DNA of 64,000 bases from Glutamicibacter sp002979865 (GTDB taxonomy: Bacteria > Actinomycetota > Actinomycetes > Actinomycetales > Micrococcaceae), in contig NZ_CP188297.1 in assembly GCF_050030965.1 (NCBI RefSeq), positions 1,488,001 to 1,552,000 on the forward strand, written 5' to 3'. A model generated the notes under the pieces. It was not told the DNA's origin. It saw nothing but the letters and a program-made list of their open reading frames with translations, and did not search any database. Numbering within the stretch: position 1 is the first letter of the stretch; each line of letters starts with the position of its first letter. Below, piece after piece: positions 48,745 through 57,875 of this stretch. The position numbers and the translations under genes were made by a program.

Positions 48745-48942
48745 GACCTTATAAATACGTTTCACGCTGGAAAAGATCATCCCCTTAGATTTTCGTTTGT
48801 TTTTCCAGATCTATCTGATGCGGATGCGAGATTCGTACGGTGAGAGCCACGGCTGACGCACTGTGCGCATCCCCGGTTCAAAGCCAAAAAACAGTAGACT
48901 AGTCTCGGGCTGAAATTTCGGATGAAAGGGCGTGCGAAGAAC

Positions 48943-50136
48943 ATGGCAGATAAGAAGCGGGGATTGGGCAGGGGACTGGGTGCCCTTATTTCCAGCTCAC
49001 CGGCGACGGCGGCTCCTGAGGAAAACCAGAATGTTTCACGTGAAACAGCTCCTGTAGATCCGGCCGCGGAAGCGTCGAAGTCGCGCGCTACACGTCCTGT
49101 CGATATGTTCTTCGAACCGGGACGCAAGTCCTCGGCACCTAAGGCGCCAACCACTCCCGCAAAGCCGGCAAAGCGCGCTCGCGCAACTATGCCTGGCTTG
49201 AATACAACTCTTGGGGGAAAGAATACCTCTGCACCTCAGGAAGACGCATCAGCTGAGAAACCAGCACCTAAGAAGACCGAGCCGCAACCTGTAAAATCAG
49301 ACTCTCCCGATCTTGTCGAAGTTCCTGGCGCACAGTTCGCTGAACTCGACGTCCAGCTGATTCACCCAAATCGCAAGCAGCCGCGTACCAACTTCGATCA
49401 GGAGCACATGGATGAACTCATCCATTCGATCCGCGAAATTGGATTGCTTCAACCTATCGTGGTCCGCCCTTCCCGCGAGAAAGATGACGCTCCGTATGAG
49501 CTGGTCATGGGTGAACGCCGTTGGCGCGCGACACAGGCGGCTGGCCTAGCGACTATCCCGGCCATTATTCGCGACACGCATGACACCGATCTGTTGCGCG
49601 ACGCCTTGCTCGAGAACCTGCATCGCTCACAACTGAATCCACTGGAAGAGGCCGCTGCTTATCAGCAGCTTCTAGAAGAGTTCAATTGCACCCAGGAAGT
49701 GCTTTCAGAACGAATCGGACGATCCCGTTCGCAGATTTCCAATACGATTCGCTTGATGAAACTACCTCCACTCGTTCAGCGTCGTGTTGCGGCTGGCGTT
49801 CTTTCTGCCGGTCATGCGCGCGCGTTGCTAGGACTGTCGAACAGCGAAGTCATCGAGCAGCTGGCTCAGCGAATCATCAATGAGGGCTTGTCCGTGCGCG
49901 CGACCGAAGAAGCAGTGGCACTGAGTGACGACAAGCCACGAAAGCCAGCAAAGAAGGCGCGAGAGACCCAGCGCAATGAACGCCTGGACTTCCTGGCAAC
50001 TTCGCTCGCGGACCGCTTGGACACTAACGTCAAGATTCAGCTTGGCAGCCGCAAGGGCAAAGTCAGCATCGAGTTCGCTTCGGTGGATGATCTGAACCGC
50101 ATCATGCAGGTTATTGATCCGACTATGAACTCGTAA
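48943..50136 (+). CDS. parB: chromosome partitioning protein ParB
   Basis: A 397-residue ParB. Start ATG 48943 gives MADKKRGLGRGLGALI, which includes the ParA-stimulating motif; ATG 48922 is 7 codons upstream. A long disordered Ala/Pro/Lys linker follows (20-130). The CTPase/ParB domain has GERRWRATQAAGLATIPAIIRDT and ENLHRSQLNPLEEAAAYQQLL. The HTH reads LSERIGRSRSQISNTIRLMKLP, and a C-terminal dimer domain completes it. It slides on DNA as a CTP-driven clamp from parS. A parS site is embedded in its own gene. Confidence 0.96.
   Translation: MADKKRGLGRGLGALISSSPATAAPEENQNVSRETAPVDPAAEASKSRATRPVDMFFEPGRKSSAPKAPTTPAKPAKRARATMPGLNTTLGGKNTSAPQEDASAEKPAPKKTEPQPVKSDSPDLVEVPGAQFAELDVQLIHPNRKQPRTNFDQEHMDELIHSIREIGLLQPIVVRPSREKDDAPYELVMGERRWRATQAAGLATIPAIIRDTHDTDLLRDALLENLHRSQLNPLEEAAAYQQLLEEFNCTQEVLSERIGRSRSQISNTIRLMKLPPLVQRRVAAGVLSAGHARALLGLSNSEVIEQLAQRIINEGLSVRATEEAVALSDDKPRKPAKKARETQRNERLDFLATSLADRLDTNVKIQLGSRKGKVSIEFASVDDLNRIMQVIDPTMNS
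49032..49047. promoter_or_regulatory. parS site 2 (inside parB)
   Basis: An exact TGTTTCACGTGAAACA within the parB coding sequence, in the disordered linker where it encodes part of NVSRETA. Confidence 0.95.
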
Positions 50137-50153
50137 TTTCATGAACTGGCGCA

Positions 50154-50169
50154 TGTTTCACGTGAAACA
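50154..50169. promoter_or_regulatory. parS site 3 (after parB)
   Basis: An exact TGTTTCACGTGAAACA, 18 bases past the parB stop. Flanking GCA/TGC extends the palindrome to 22 bases. Its start is 42 bases from that of site 4. Confidence 0.95.
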
Positions 50170-50195
50170 TGCGCCTTTCTTGTATCTAGAGCCTG

Positions 50196-50211
50196 TGTTT
50201 CACGTGAAACA
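50196..50211. promoter_or_regulatory. parS site 4 (after parB)
   Basis: An exact TGTTTCACGTGAAACA, with its start 42 bases from site 3, equal to four helical turns of 10.5 bp. Confidence 0.95.
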
Positions 50212-51282
50212 AATACTCCATGCGAGGTTACTGCCAACCAAGTATGAGGGCGGCACATGGAGACGAATCGTTGGTGGGTAGGAAACCGCTGCTGTCCATA
50301 AACGGATACTTATGTGTGCCCGCATAGCTTTCGCATCAAATGGATCATGAACCACAGCAAGCATAAAACTGATTGTTGGCATCCGCCGTTGGCTTATCAA
50401 AGAGGGAACGTACATGCCGATGGCATGAGCACGAAGTAGCCACGACGCTGTCCAGAAATGTAGAGAAAGCAGGACACACCGTACCAGGTTCGGGATTGGC
50501 ACCGCATCGCTGAGCCGAGCCCTTCACCTCGCTTCGTAACCATTCTCCGATGCCTGCTCCTGAGGATCAGCGAGCCATTCAGTTTAGGTCACCGAAATGC
50601 CTCCACTTAATGAATTCTACGGAGAACGGGAAGAGGATAGAACGCATGATTCGACCCGCCTGGCTGCGGGAACTACCCCAGCGGATACGGATTTGGGCAG
50701 CCAGTATTCTGCTTGGTAGGACATCCGGGGCGATAGGTGCCGCATTTGGTGCACAGTATTCCGGCTACCTTCCAGTGCGAAGGAGAACACAAGGTGCGAT
50801 CAGTAGAGACACTGATGGTTTTCGCGGTCTATCCCTGCCTGGCTCTACTCCATCTAATGCACAGTGGCATGTGTCAGCCATGCTTCTTAGATTGTTCGAG
50901 GACTGATGTGCAAGGGAGCCAGGATGCTGTCCGCAACTGAGCACAACTCCGAAAACCTTGGACCGAGAAGCCGTATCGGGCGATTCCAAGGGTACGTTTC
51001 ATCGTTCTTGCTTAGGGCAGATATGCAACGGCGTTGAGTAAGGACTGCATACAGCATGTTCTGGAACAGCAAGATCAGATAGTCAGGCATACCGTGATGA
51101 CTCTCTGAGCAGCAAGGTGGGCGTATAGCGACGCCACGAGAGCCGGGAGTCGGGTAGGGGAGAGGAAGGCTCGCACGAAGGCCGAGAAGGGCCAAGGAAG
51201 GCCGCTATGGACTTATGGCAGGACCAACCGGGGGCAAGTTCGGAGGGGTGCCAACGCTAACTGAATGCTAACCATTGAACGA
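50212..51282. other. gene-free decayed sequence between parS and the IS21 relic
   Basis: About 1.07 kb with stops in every frame and no ORF that reads like a protein. I recognise no family, RNA or repeat here. The likely explanation is remains of inactivated genes, because related genomes usually carry further wall or transport genes after parB (from memory). Confidence 0.5.
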
Positions 51283-51340
51283 CTTTTGAATATTCACCCC
51301 ACCTGATCCATTCAACAGACATTCTGAGGGAAGGATCAAT

Positions 51341-52350
51341 GTGGAACAGTACGCAGAGATCCGTCGACTGCATTGAGCAGAAGGCGTGCCAATAACGGCG
51401 ATCTCGCGGCGACTTGGCATCGCACGTAACACCGTATGTTCAGCATTGGCAGTCACCGAGTCTGCAAATGACCTGCAGACGAAGCGTGGTTCCATCGCTG
51501 ACGCTTTCGAACCAGAAACCCGCAGGCTGGTCTGCGAGTATCCGCGCATGCCGGCGACGGCCATCGACGAACGAATCGAATGAACGAATTCCATCTCCAC
51601 GTTGAAGAACCGGGTCGCACTGATATGTCCGGAATACACGAACGTGGGCCCTGCGGACCGGATGTTCCACGAATCAGGGCAAGCCGCGCAAGTGGATCTG
51701 TGGTTCCCCAAGCCACGGACATCTGTCGGATCCGACCAGGCTCTGATGCTGCCGGAGCTGATGATGAGGCTGTCGCATTTGAGGGTGTTCAAAGCGCTGA
51801 TGATTCCTAGCTGGCAATGCCCGGATCTGAGCGTTGGGATGTGGAGCTAGAACGACGATGATGACGCGGTCCTCAAGAGCAGAATCTGGGACCGTGAATC
51901 CGCGATTCGGAAGCAAAAGGAAAGACACGGAAGTCAATTCAGTGCTTGCCGAGCCGCTGGCTAGCAGGAGCATTCTGGCTCCACCGAGAGATTCTGAGTT
52001 CAAAGAGCAAACCGAATGCAACCAGTTGCTTGAATCCTCTTTCCTTCAGAATCTCAGCAAACAGCTCGACGGGTGTCTACCGAAAGCCAATGTACACCGT
52101 TCAGCCCGATCCAGGTCCGGAGCATCGACCGGTCGCCGTAGGCTCTAGGCACAATGATCATCTCGCCTTCGATGCCATCAGTACCGGGCTCAGCCATCGG
52201 GCACGATGGAGAAGGACCTATAGCATGAGTCTGGGCCGCAATAATTAATTGGTGCATCCTTCAGACATTGGCCGGATTGTTGATTCCACGGTGACCATGG
52301 ATAGAGGGTCTGCGGCCAGCCGGTGGTGGCTGATCCTCCGCGGTGCTGGA
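51341..52350 (+). pseudogene. istA: IS21-family transposase istA, decayed
   Basis: It starts at GTG 51341 with GAGGGAAGG before it: VEQYAEIRRLH, then an in-frame TGA (51374), then PITAISRRLGIARNTV, the IstA helix-turn-helix. The frame changes after RMPATAIDERIE (51581). VALICPEYTNVGPADRMFHE and AAQVDLWFPKPR carry the start of the DDE core, and SILAPPRDSEFKEQTECN lies near 51970-52020. SMSLGRNN and LVHPSDIGRIVD follow near 52222-52280, around a TAA. At least four stops or frameshifts make it non-functional. A GAATATTCACCCCACCTGA stretch at 51286 probably marks the left end of the element. Confidence 0.82.
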
Positions 52351-52419
52351 CAAGCTGAATATTGGACTTTTCGAGAGCCGCCAATATTGCGGTTCTGAGC
52401 CACCCAGTATTCTGTCCGC

Positions 52420-52688
52420 GCGCCGGTGGTTGCGTCTTGCTGATGGATGAGTGGCTTTTGGATCCTCCAGCCGGCGGGTTGCTGAGAATCATCTTCGAGC
52501 TCATAGGGCGGCGGTATGACGCTGCATCCACCATTTTCTGTACGCAGTACAAGCAATCGGATTGGCGTGCCCGGCTGGACGCTGGTGCGTTGGCCGACGC
52601 GATCATGGATCATGTCGTGCACGATACGATTTGGGTTGAGACCGGTGGGCGCAACATGTGTGAGGTGTACTCTCGGCCGGAGCATTAG
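52420..52688 (+). pseudogene. istB: IS21-family istB ATPase, C-terminal fragment
   Basis: Residues GCVLLMDEWLLDPP match the Walker B part of IstB, then LLRIIFELIGRRYDAASTIFCTQYKQSDW and TLADAIMDHVVHDT-type sequence (ALADAIMDHVVHDTIWVE). The N-terminal half with Walker A is missing. It lies directly after the istA relic, so an internal deletion joined them. Confidence 0.75.
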
Positions 52689-52848
52689 CCACGGGGCGTT
52701 GATTCGATGGAATCCCCGTTCAGGACTGCCTGCCGGACTGATGATCCGGCAGGTGGTTCTAAGGGAGACTATTGGGTGGATCTGAACCACAATAACGACT
52801 GGCCCAGAAGCGCAATATTGGGTGGCTCTCAAACCACCGAATATTCAC

Positions 52849-53026
52849 AAGCACCAGATGATTACCGATCCGGCACATGTGCAGATTACTGCGTTGTGCG
52901 TTGAGCAAGATTCGACGCACAACCGTTATTTGGCCACGACCACGGCTGCGTGGTCGCGTCACGCCAGGTATCGGCCGGCAATAGAATCCCTTGCCTGGAC
53001 ATCCACGACTTTCATGATGACCAGTA
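52849..53026 (+). pseudogene. second IS21-type istA, C-terminal remnant
   Basis: KHQMITDPAHVQITAL and following residues resemble the C-terminus of a different IstA protein, placed just before an IstB-like start at 53027. It indicates a second, distinct IS21-family element whose istA 5' part is not recognisable. Assignment is by motif resemblance. Confidence 0.5.
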
Positions 53027-53604
53027 ATGCGTACTTCGGAAGAAACGATTGAGCAGTTGGCGAGAGCCATGAAAATGCCATCAATCTGTCGGACGTGCAA
53101 GTAGCATGTTGATCCAGCACATGATGAGGGATGGACTCGTGAACCTGCCGGGCCAGGACGGCGATCATCCCGACAGCTATGCTCGTGACCTGTAGAGGAC
53201 CGCCATGGGCGGTGAATACTAACTCGCGTATTGCGCTGGGTGTCAAAGCCTGCCGGCAGTGGTATCCAATGCTCTTCGATGAACAGCTCTGGCTGCGCGT
53301 AAAGGTTGGTGGCGGCGCATCACGGAGGGAAATCGACTCATGAGTTGCTGCGTCTTATGCAATACAAACTGTTGATCATCGTCAAGGTGGATTACATTCC
53401 ATTCGGTACTGCGGCCGTTGATGCAGCTGATCGTTATTAACAGAAGTCGGTGCTAACCAGGTCCAATCCGCCGATTGTCCGCTGGGGTGAGGCCAATGGT
53501 GACGAGGTTGATGCCTCGGCGAATACTGATTGCTTGGTTCACCCTGAGGAGAGGCTGTCTTCGCCTAACCATCCATATCGGGCGAAGAACCGTCGGGTTT
53601 GCTG
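53027..53604 (+). pseudogene. second IS21-type istB, decayed
   Basis: ATG 53027 reads MRTSEETIEQLARAMKMPSI, an IstB N-terminus. Further on, YKLLIIVKVDYIPFGTAA (53350-53420) corresponds to the IstB Walker B region (LIIVDEVGYIPF), with the DE changed to VK. NPPIVRWGEANGDEV and CLVHPEE follow. Several stops and shifts and a missing Walker A show full decay. Confidence 0.7.
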
Positions 53605-54011
53605 ACCAATGCCGAGCTGGCGTAGGGAGAATTGGACGGTACAGGTCCGATTCCGTTTGACGATAAGAAGGCGATTTTCAGTTGGTGTTGCGGGCATGAC
53701 CGGAACTTCTTATGTCGAATGCGCCATGCCGTGCGATGGGGGAGTGGTACTAGCCCTTCCCGAAGCCATTACGCGCACCCTGAGCCAGGGCACGCTGATG
53801 AGAAGCAACGACTCCATTAAGATTCCTGACGCAGGTGTGGGATTAACATTGGTGCGCACCCTTGCCGAACCGACATCCAGATCTCTAGAAATCCGAGTTC
53901 GAGCTGTCATGAAATCGTGTCACCGTCTCTCGAATTTCTTGAATCGGCGACTGCGACTGGTGGGGGGGCGGAACCGCAACATGAACACTGAGAGCAGCTG
54001 CCTTGAAGCAA

Positions 54012-54027
54012 CGTTTCACGTGAAACA
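54012..54027. promoter_or_regulatory. parS site 5 (one mismatch)
   Basis: CGTTTCACGTGAAACA, differing from the consensus only at the first base. First of three sites with a 63-bp period. Confidence 0.88.
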
Positions 54028-54074
54028 TGATCCAGACCACCCTTCGAACCTGCTGACGTCTGCGAAGCGAAACG

Positions 54075-54090
54075 TGTTTCACGTGAAACA
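54075..54090. promoter_or_regulatory. parS site 6
   Basis: An exact TGTTTCACGTGAAACA, 63 bases after site 5. Confidence 0.95.
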
Positions 54091-54137
54091 TTAACCTGAC
54101 CGCCCTTTGATTGTCCTGAATTCAACGATGCGCTTGG

Positions 54138-54153
54138 TGTTTCACGTGAAACA
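54138..54153. promoter_or_regulatory. parS site 7
   Basis: An exact TGTTTCACGTGAAACA, 63 bases after site 6. The spacers between sites 5-6 and 6-7 share positions such as GACC, CCCTT and CCTGA-like blocks, which suggests an old tandem duplication. Confidence 0.95.
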
Positions 54154-56406
54154 ACCAGAACGACCTGAAAGCACATGCAGGGTTGACGTTGCACAGAATG
54201 GAGCGGCCACGCACGACCTGGGCACCCCGCCCCCGAGATGAATAGCTAATGATGCTATACCCACTACCCGCAGGCTGACAGCCTTTGCTGAGATGAGGCA
54301 TAAGAAGCTTGCTGAATACATGCGTAGGCCTGTACGAGCGCCGGAGAGGACCTGTCTGGCCGGTGCCTACGTGAGAGGACAGTGATCAGCCTGCGGCTTG
54401 CGGCGCGGACATGAGGAAGTTCGTTCCAGCGCCAAAAACCCGGCGAGCACGCACGGCGTGCAGGAAAGTAAGAGCGTCGCGAGATGCCGAGGGATAACTT
54501 GACCCTTGGTCCCATACGCGCGGAAGGTGAAGCCTGGATACGATCGTCCAACCACTTCAACGCCAGCAGCTGACAGGAGGAAATGACGCCAAGGCCCTAG
54601 GGAGGGGTCGAGCAACAGATGGCCAGAGAGCCTTAGGAGTGACTTATGAGGCTGCAGAAGCGCGTCCTAGGCGGATGTATGGGTCTCCGGGAGCCCTGTC
54701 GGGCATGAGCGGCCCGGCAGCGCTCCAGATCCCGCTCATGAGCAAGGTGAGCGAAGGGAAATCCAGAAGGATCACAACCTTCAATCCAAGAGAGTAGGAG
54801 GATTAGCGGTGAAATAGGTTCACTAGAGTCTCCGCAAACCCGGCTCAACCCGCTCCTGCTTTTGTCCCGGTTCGAAGGAACTATTCACTAGAAAAAAGCC
54901 CCAAGGTAAATAGCGCGGGAATTCGGACCAAGCTGTCCATGCACCAGCCGCGCAATAGGTAGGCATGATGCCGTGGAGTGCGAAGCCCCAGGTGCCGAAG
55001 CCCGTAGTAGTGATCAACCTAAATTTCTCAGGGTTGGAGAACTGGGCGAAGACCTCCATTAATTGAAAGGCAAGAGAACCTGAAGGAGGGAAGCGTGTGA
55101 ATGAAAGAACTTATATGTGGGGTTAGTACTGGCCCTCGGGGAAACCGACTTCCCGAAAGATAGGTAGCGCGCTGTTCAGAGTTAGTTGATTGCACTAGGA
55201 CCTAGTGCAGAATTGCAATGACCTGATCAGAGAGAAACCCCTCCGATCACTAGCAGATTGGAGATTCAGGCCTTCTCTTCGCGAGTCGACAGTAGGGCAA
55301 CGAGCATGAGTCTAAGGCCTTTGTCCCTGATGCAGGTTCTACCGGCAAGCTTCGCCCCGATGGGTATGAACAGCTATTCAGCGATGATGTGGCTCGTTCG
55401 CTCCACGGCAATCGACCTCAGATTCATTCAATCTTCGACAGGTCGCACCTCATCATTACCCAGCGGCCCATGTGACAGTTGCGCAGTGGGTGATGACGTA
55501 TCGGCACGAAACATGGTTTGGGCCGCAGCAACTGACTTACGACAACAACTCACAAGCCGAAAGATTCTGTTCTGCTTACTGCGTGCCAGTTTAGCCAGAG
55601 AACGTCCTCAGGAACTCGTTGCTGAACCGTTCGGACTTTGGAGGAGATAGCATCATGGATTCTGACGATTGACGGCGAAACAGTAGGCTCAGTGAGCAAC
55701 CAGTGGATACGCGGAAGGGGAGTGCTCCGCTAATTCCCTGGAACTCCGTTAGCCCTGGCAGTTCTCACTGCGCGTTGAACCCTCCCCAATAATCAAGACC
55801 AAGAGATGCTGTTCCAGCTAAAGACGCCCATGAAAACTGAGTGTCGCGGCGACACGGGGATGCGGCAGTCGGCATGGCCTGGATTATCCATGGACAGAAT
55901 TTGACGCAATTTCGACCGGAAGCGGATAGTCCCATGAGGAATTGGTTTTGGCTGCCTCTCAGAAAGCACATCCAATCAGCTAGCATGTGCGGCGTATCCG
56001 GATGCGTTTCCGCGGCCCTTCACAGTGCAGTCTGGAATTGTGGGCCGAAGTTGAAGGGCTAGAAATACGGCGATCGCGGATCGCTGAATTTTGCATAGGA
56101 CATCAAGATTCAGAATTCGGGAACCTGTCTAGGTGGCCAGAGAAACGATCAAATGCGAACCCGAACTTGCCGGGTCCATTGCTGAGCATGAAATGCGCAT
56201 CTTGGCTGACGGGTGCCAAAGAACTGTGCAAAGCGTCATAGAACAGAGCCAGAATAATAAAAACAAATATTTTACCTTGGATATTCGCAACAGCATGTCA
56301 AAAGGGCCTTCAGATGAAGAACCGGCTCAACCTGAGCTGGGGTAAGGCTCGGAAACGGCCAGAAAACGAAAGCAAGTGAACTTCTCGCGGCGCCACGGTT
56401 AAATAA
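54154..56406. other. gene-free unassigned sequence between parS cluster and trxA
   Basis: About 2.25 kb without a credible coding frame. The part 54240-55250 is purine-rich on the plus strand with many short inverted repeats, and might once have been a structured RNA or intron, but I could not match a family. The part 55260-56400 has short open stretches with no recognisable motif. It probably represents decayed genes or mobile DNA. Confidence 0.45.
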
Positions 56407-56442
56407 GAAGTGGGGACCAACCTTGCGGTTGATCCCCACTTC
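56407..56442 (-). terminator. terminator after trxA
   Basis: A 16-base stem GAAGTGGGGACCAACC / GGTTGATCCCCACTTC with a TTGC loop and one non-Watson-Crick pair, 16 bases past the trxA stop on the minus strand. A TTATTTAA stretch follows. Confidence 0.85.
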
Positions 56443-56457
56443 AATCATGTTCTTGGC

Positions 56458-56781
56458 TTACAGGTATTCTGCGAAGTCCTTTTCGATGACAGCCTTCGGC
56501 TTGGCACCGATGGAAGTAGCGACATGCTCGCCGCCCTTGAAGACGTATACGGCTGGGATGCTGGTGATGCCGTACTTCGCGGCAATTGCCTGGTTCTCAT
56601 CGACGTTGACCTTCACGACGTCGACCTTCGCAGCGTGCTCTTCTGCGATCTGATCCAGGATTGGACCGAGCTGGCGGCAAGGGCCGCACCATTCAGCCCA
56701 GAAATCGACGATCACTGGCTTGTCGGCATCCAGGACATCGGCCTGGAAGGTTGCTTCAGTTACTGCTTTTGCGTTGCTCAT
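56458..56781 (-). CDS. trxA: thioredoxin
   Basis: A 107-residue thioredoxin. ATG 56781 is the start, with AAAGGGG upstream; the frame is open to 56976 only because it crosses the end of trxB. The active site is WCGPC (C32, C35). The cis-Pro loop TSIPAVYVFKGG is present. It reduces cytosolic disulfides and is recycled by the TrxB encoded just upstream (28-base gap). Confidence 0.97.
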   Translation of the reverse strand: MSNAKAVTEATFQADVLDADKPVIVDFWAEWCGPCRQLGPILDQIAEEHAAKVDVVKVNVDENQAIAAKYGITSIPAVYVFKGGEHVATSIGAKPKAVIEKDFAEYL

Positions 56782-56809
56782 GAGAGACAACCCCTTTCTG
56801 AGAAAACTA

Positions 56810-57775
56810 TTAGGCGGTAGCGAGGGTTTCGGAAACGTTGGCCAGGTAGTGCTCCACGTCCTGGGCCGCGGCGCAGCCCGAGCCGGCCGCGGTAATGGCC
56901 TGGCGGTAGGTGGAATCGATGACGTCGCCGGCGGCGAAGACACCTGGCAGCGAGGTCTTGGATGTGCGGCCTTCAACGGCGATGGTGCCTTCGGAAGTCA
57001 GCTGCAGCTGGTCCTTGACCAGATCCACGCGTGGGTCGTTGCCGATGGCCACGAAGATACCGGTGACATCCACGGTGGATTCTTCGCCGCTGGTGCGGTT
57101 CTTCACGACCAAGCCGTCGACCTTATCGGCACCGTTGATGCCGATGACTTCGGAGTCCCAGATGAATTCGATCTTCTCGTGGGCCAGGGCGCGGTCGGCC
57201 ATGATCTTCGAAGCGCGCAGCTCGTTGCGGCGGTGCACGACGATGACCTTGGAGGCGAACTTGGTCAGGAACAGGGCTTCTTCCATGGCGGAGTCGCCAC
57301 CGCCGATCACGGCGATTCTCTGGTCGCGGAAGAAGAACCCGTCGCAAGTGGCGCACCAGGAGACGCCATGGCCAGAGAGGCGCTTTTCGTCCTGCAGGCC
57401 CAGCTCGCGGTAGGCGGAGCCGGTGGAGACGATGACAGCACGAGCACGGTAGATGGTGCCGTCAGCCAGGGACAGTGTCTTGATTTCGCCTTCGAGGTTC
57501 ATTTCGGTGACGTCGTCGAAGAGGATCTCGGCGCCGAAGCGTTCGGCTTGCTTCTGCATGTTGTCCATCAGGTCTGGGCCCATGATGCCCTCGGGGAAGC
57601 CTGGGAAGTTCTCCACGTCGGTGGTGTTCATCAGTTCGCCGCCGGCAGTGACTGAGCCGGCGATGACTAGTGGGTTCAGATTCGCACGGGCGGTGTAAAC
57701 CGCGGCGGTGTAACCGGCCGGACCGGAGCCGACAATGATGACGTCGCGGATTTCGTCGTTCTGTGCTGAAGTCAC
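56810..57775 (-). CDS. trxB: thioredoxin reductase
   Basis: A 321-residue flavoprotein. GTG 57775 gives VTSAQNDEIRDVIIVGSGPAGYTAA and has GAAAGGG upstream; the frame extends to 57925 without support. The FAD motif is GSGPAG, the redox pair CATC (C141, C144), and the NADPH motif GGGDSAMEEA. FAAGDVIDSTYRQ is the C-terminal FAD contact. It forms an operon with trxA. Confidence 0.97.
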   Translation of the reverse strand: MTSAQNDEIRDVIIVGSGPAGYTAAVYTARANLNPLVIAGSVTAGGELMNTTDVENFPGFPEGIMGPDLMDNMQKQAERFGAEILFDDVTEMNLEGEIKTLSLADGTIYRARAVIVSTGSAYRELGLQDEKRLSGHGVSWCATCDGFFFRDQRIAVIGGGDSAMEEALFLTKFASKVIVVHRRNELRASKIMADRALAHEKIEFIWDSEVIGINGADKVDGLVVKNRTSGEESTVDVTGIFVAIGNDPRVDLVKDQLQLTSEGTIAVEGRTSKTSLPGVFAAGDVIDSTYRQAITAAGSGCAAAQDVEHYLANVSETLATA

Positions 57776-57875
57776 GGGGGTAGAACCCTTTCGTTCTAAT
57801 AATGCGAGGTGGATAGCAAGGTCTAACCTCACTATCCACCTCAACGCATTGCTTTCGTAAAAAATTCCGCTTCTA

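Noticed and set aside
48757..48775. Additional parS site between parA and parB (ACGTTTCACGCTGGAAA)
   Set aside because: Only the left half fits the consensus; the right half has several mismatches.
54240..55260. Group II intron
   Set aside because: No reverse transcriptase remnant and no convincing domain V hairpin could be found by eye.
56785..56976. N-terminal extension of thioredoxin
   Set aside because: It overlaps the end of trxB out of frame, and ATG 56781 has a good ribosome site and the usual protein length.
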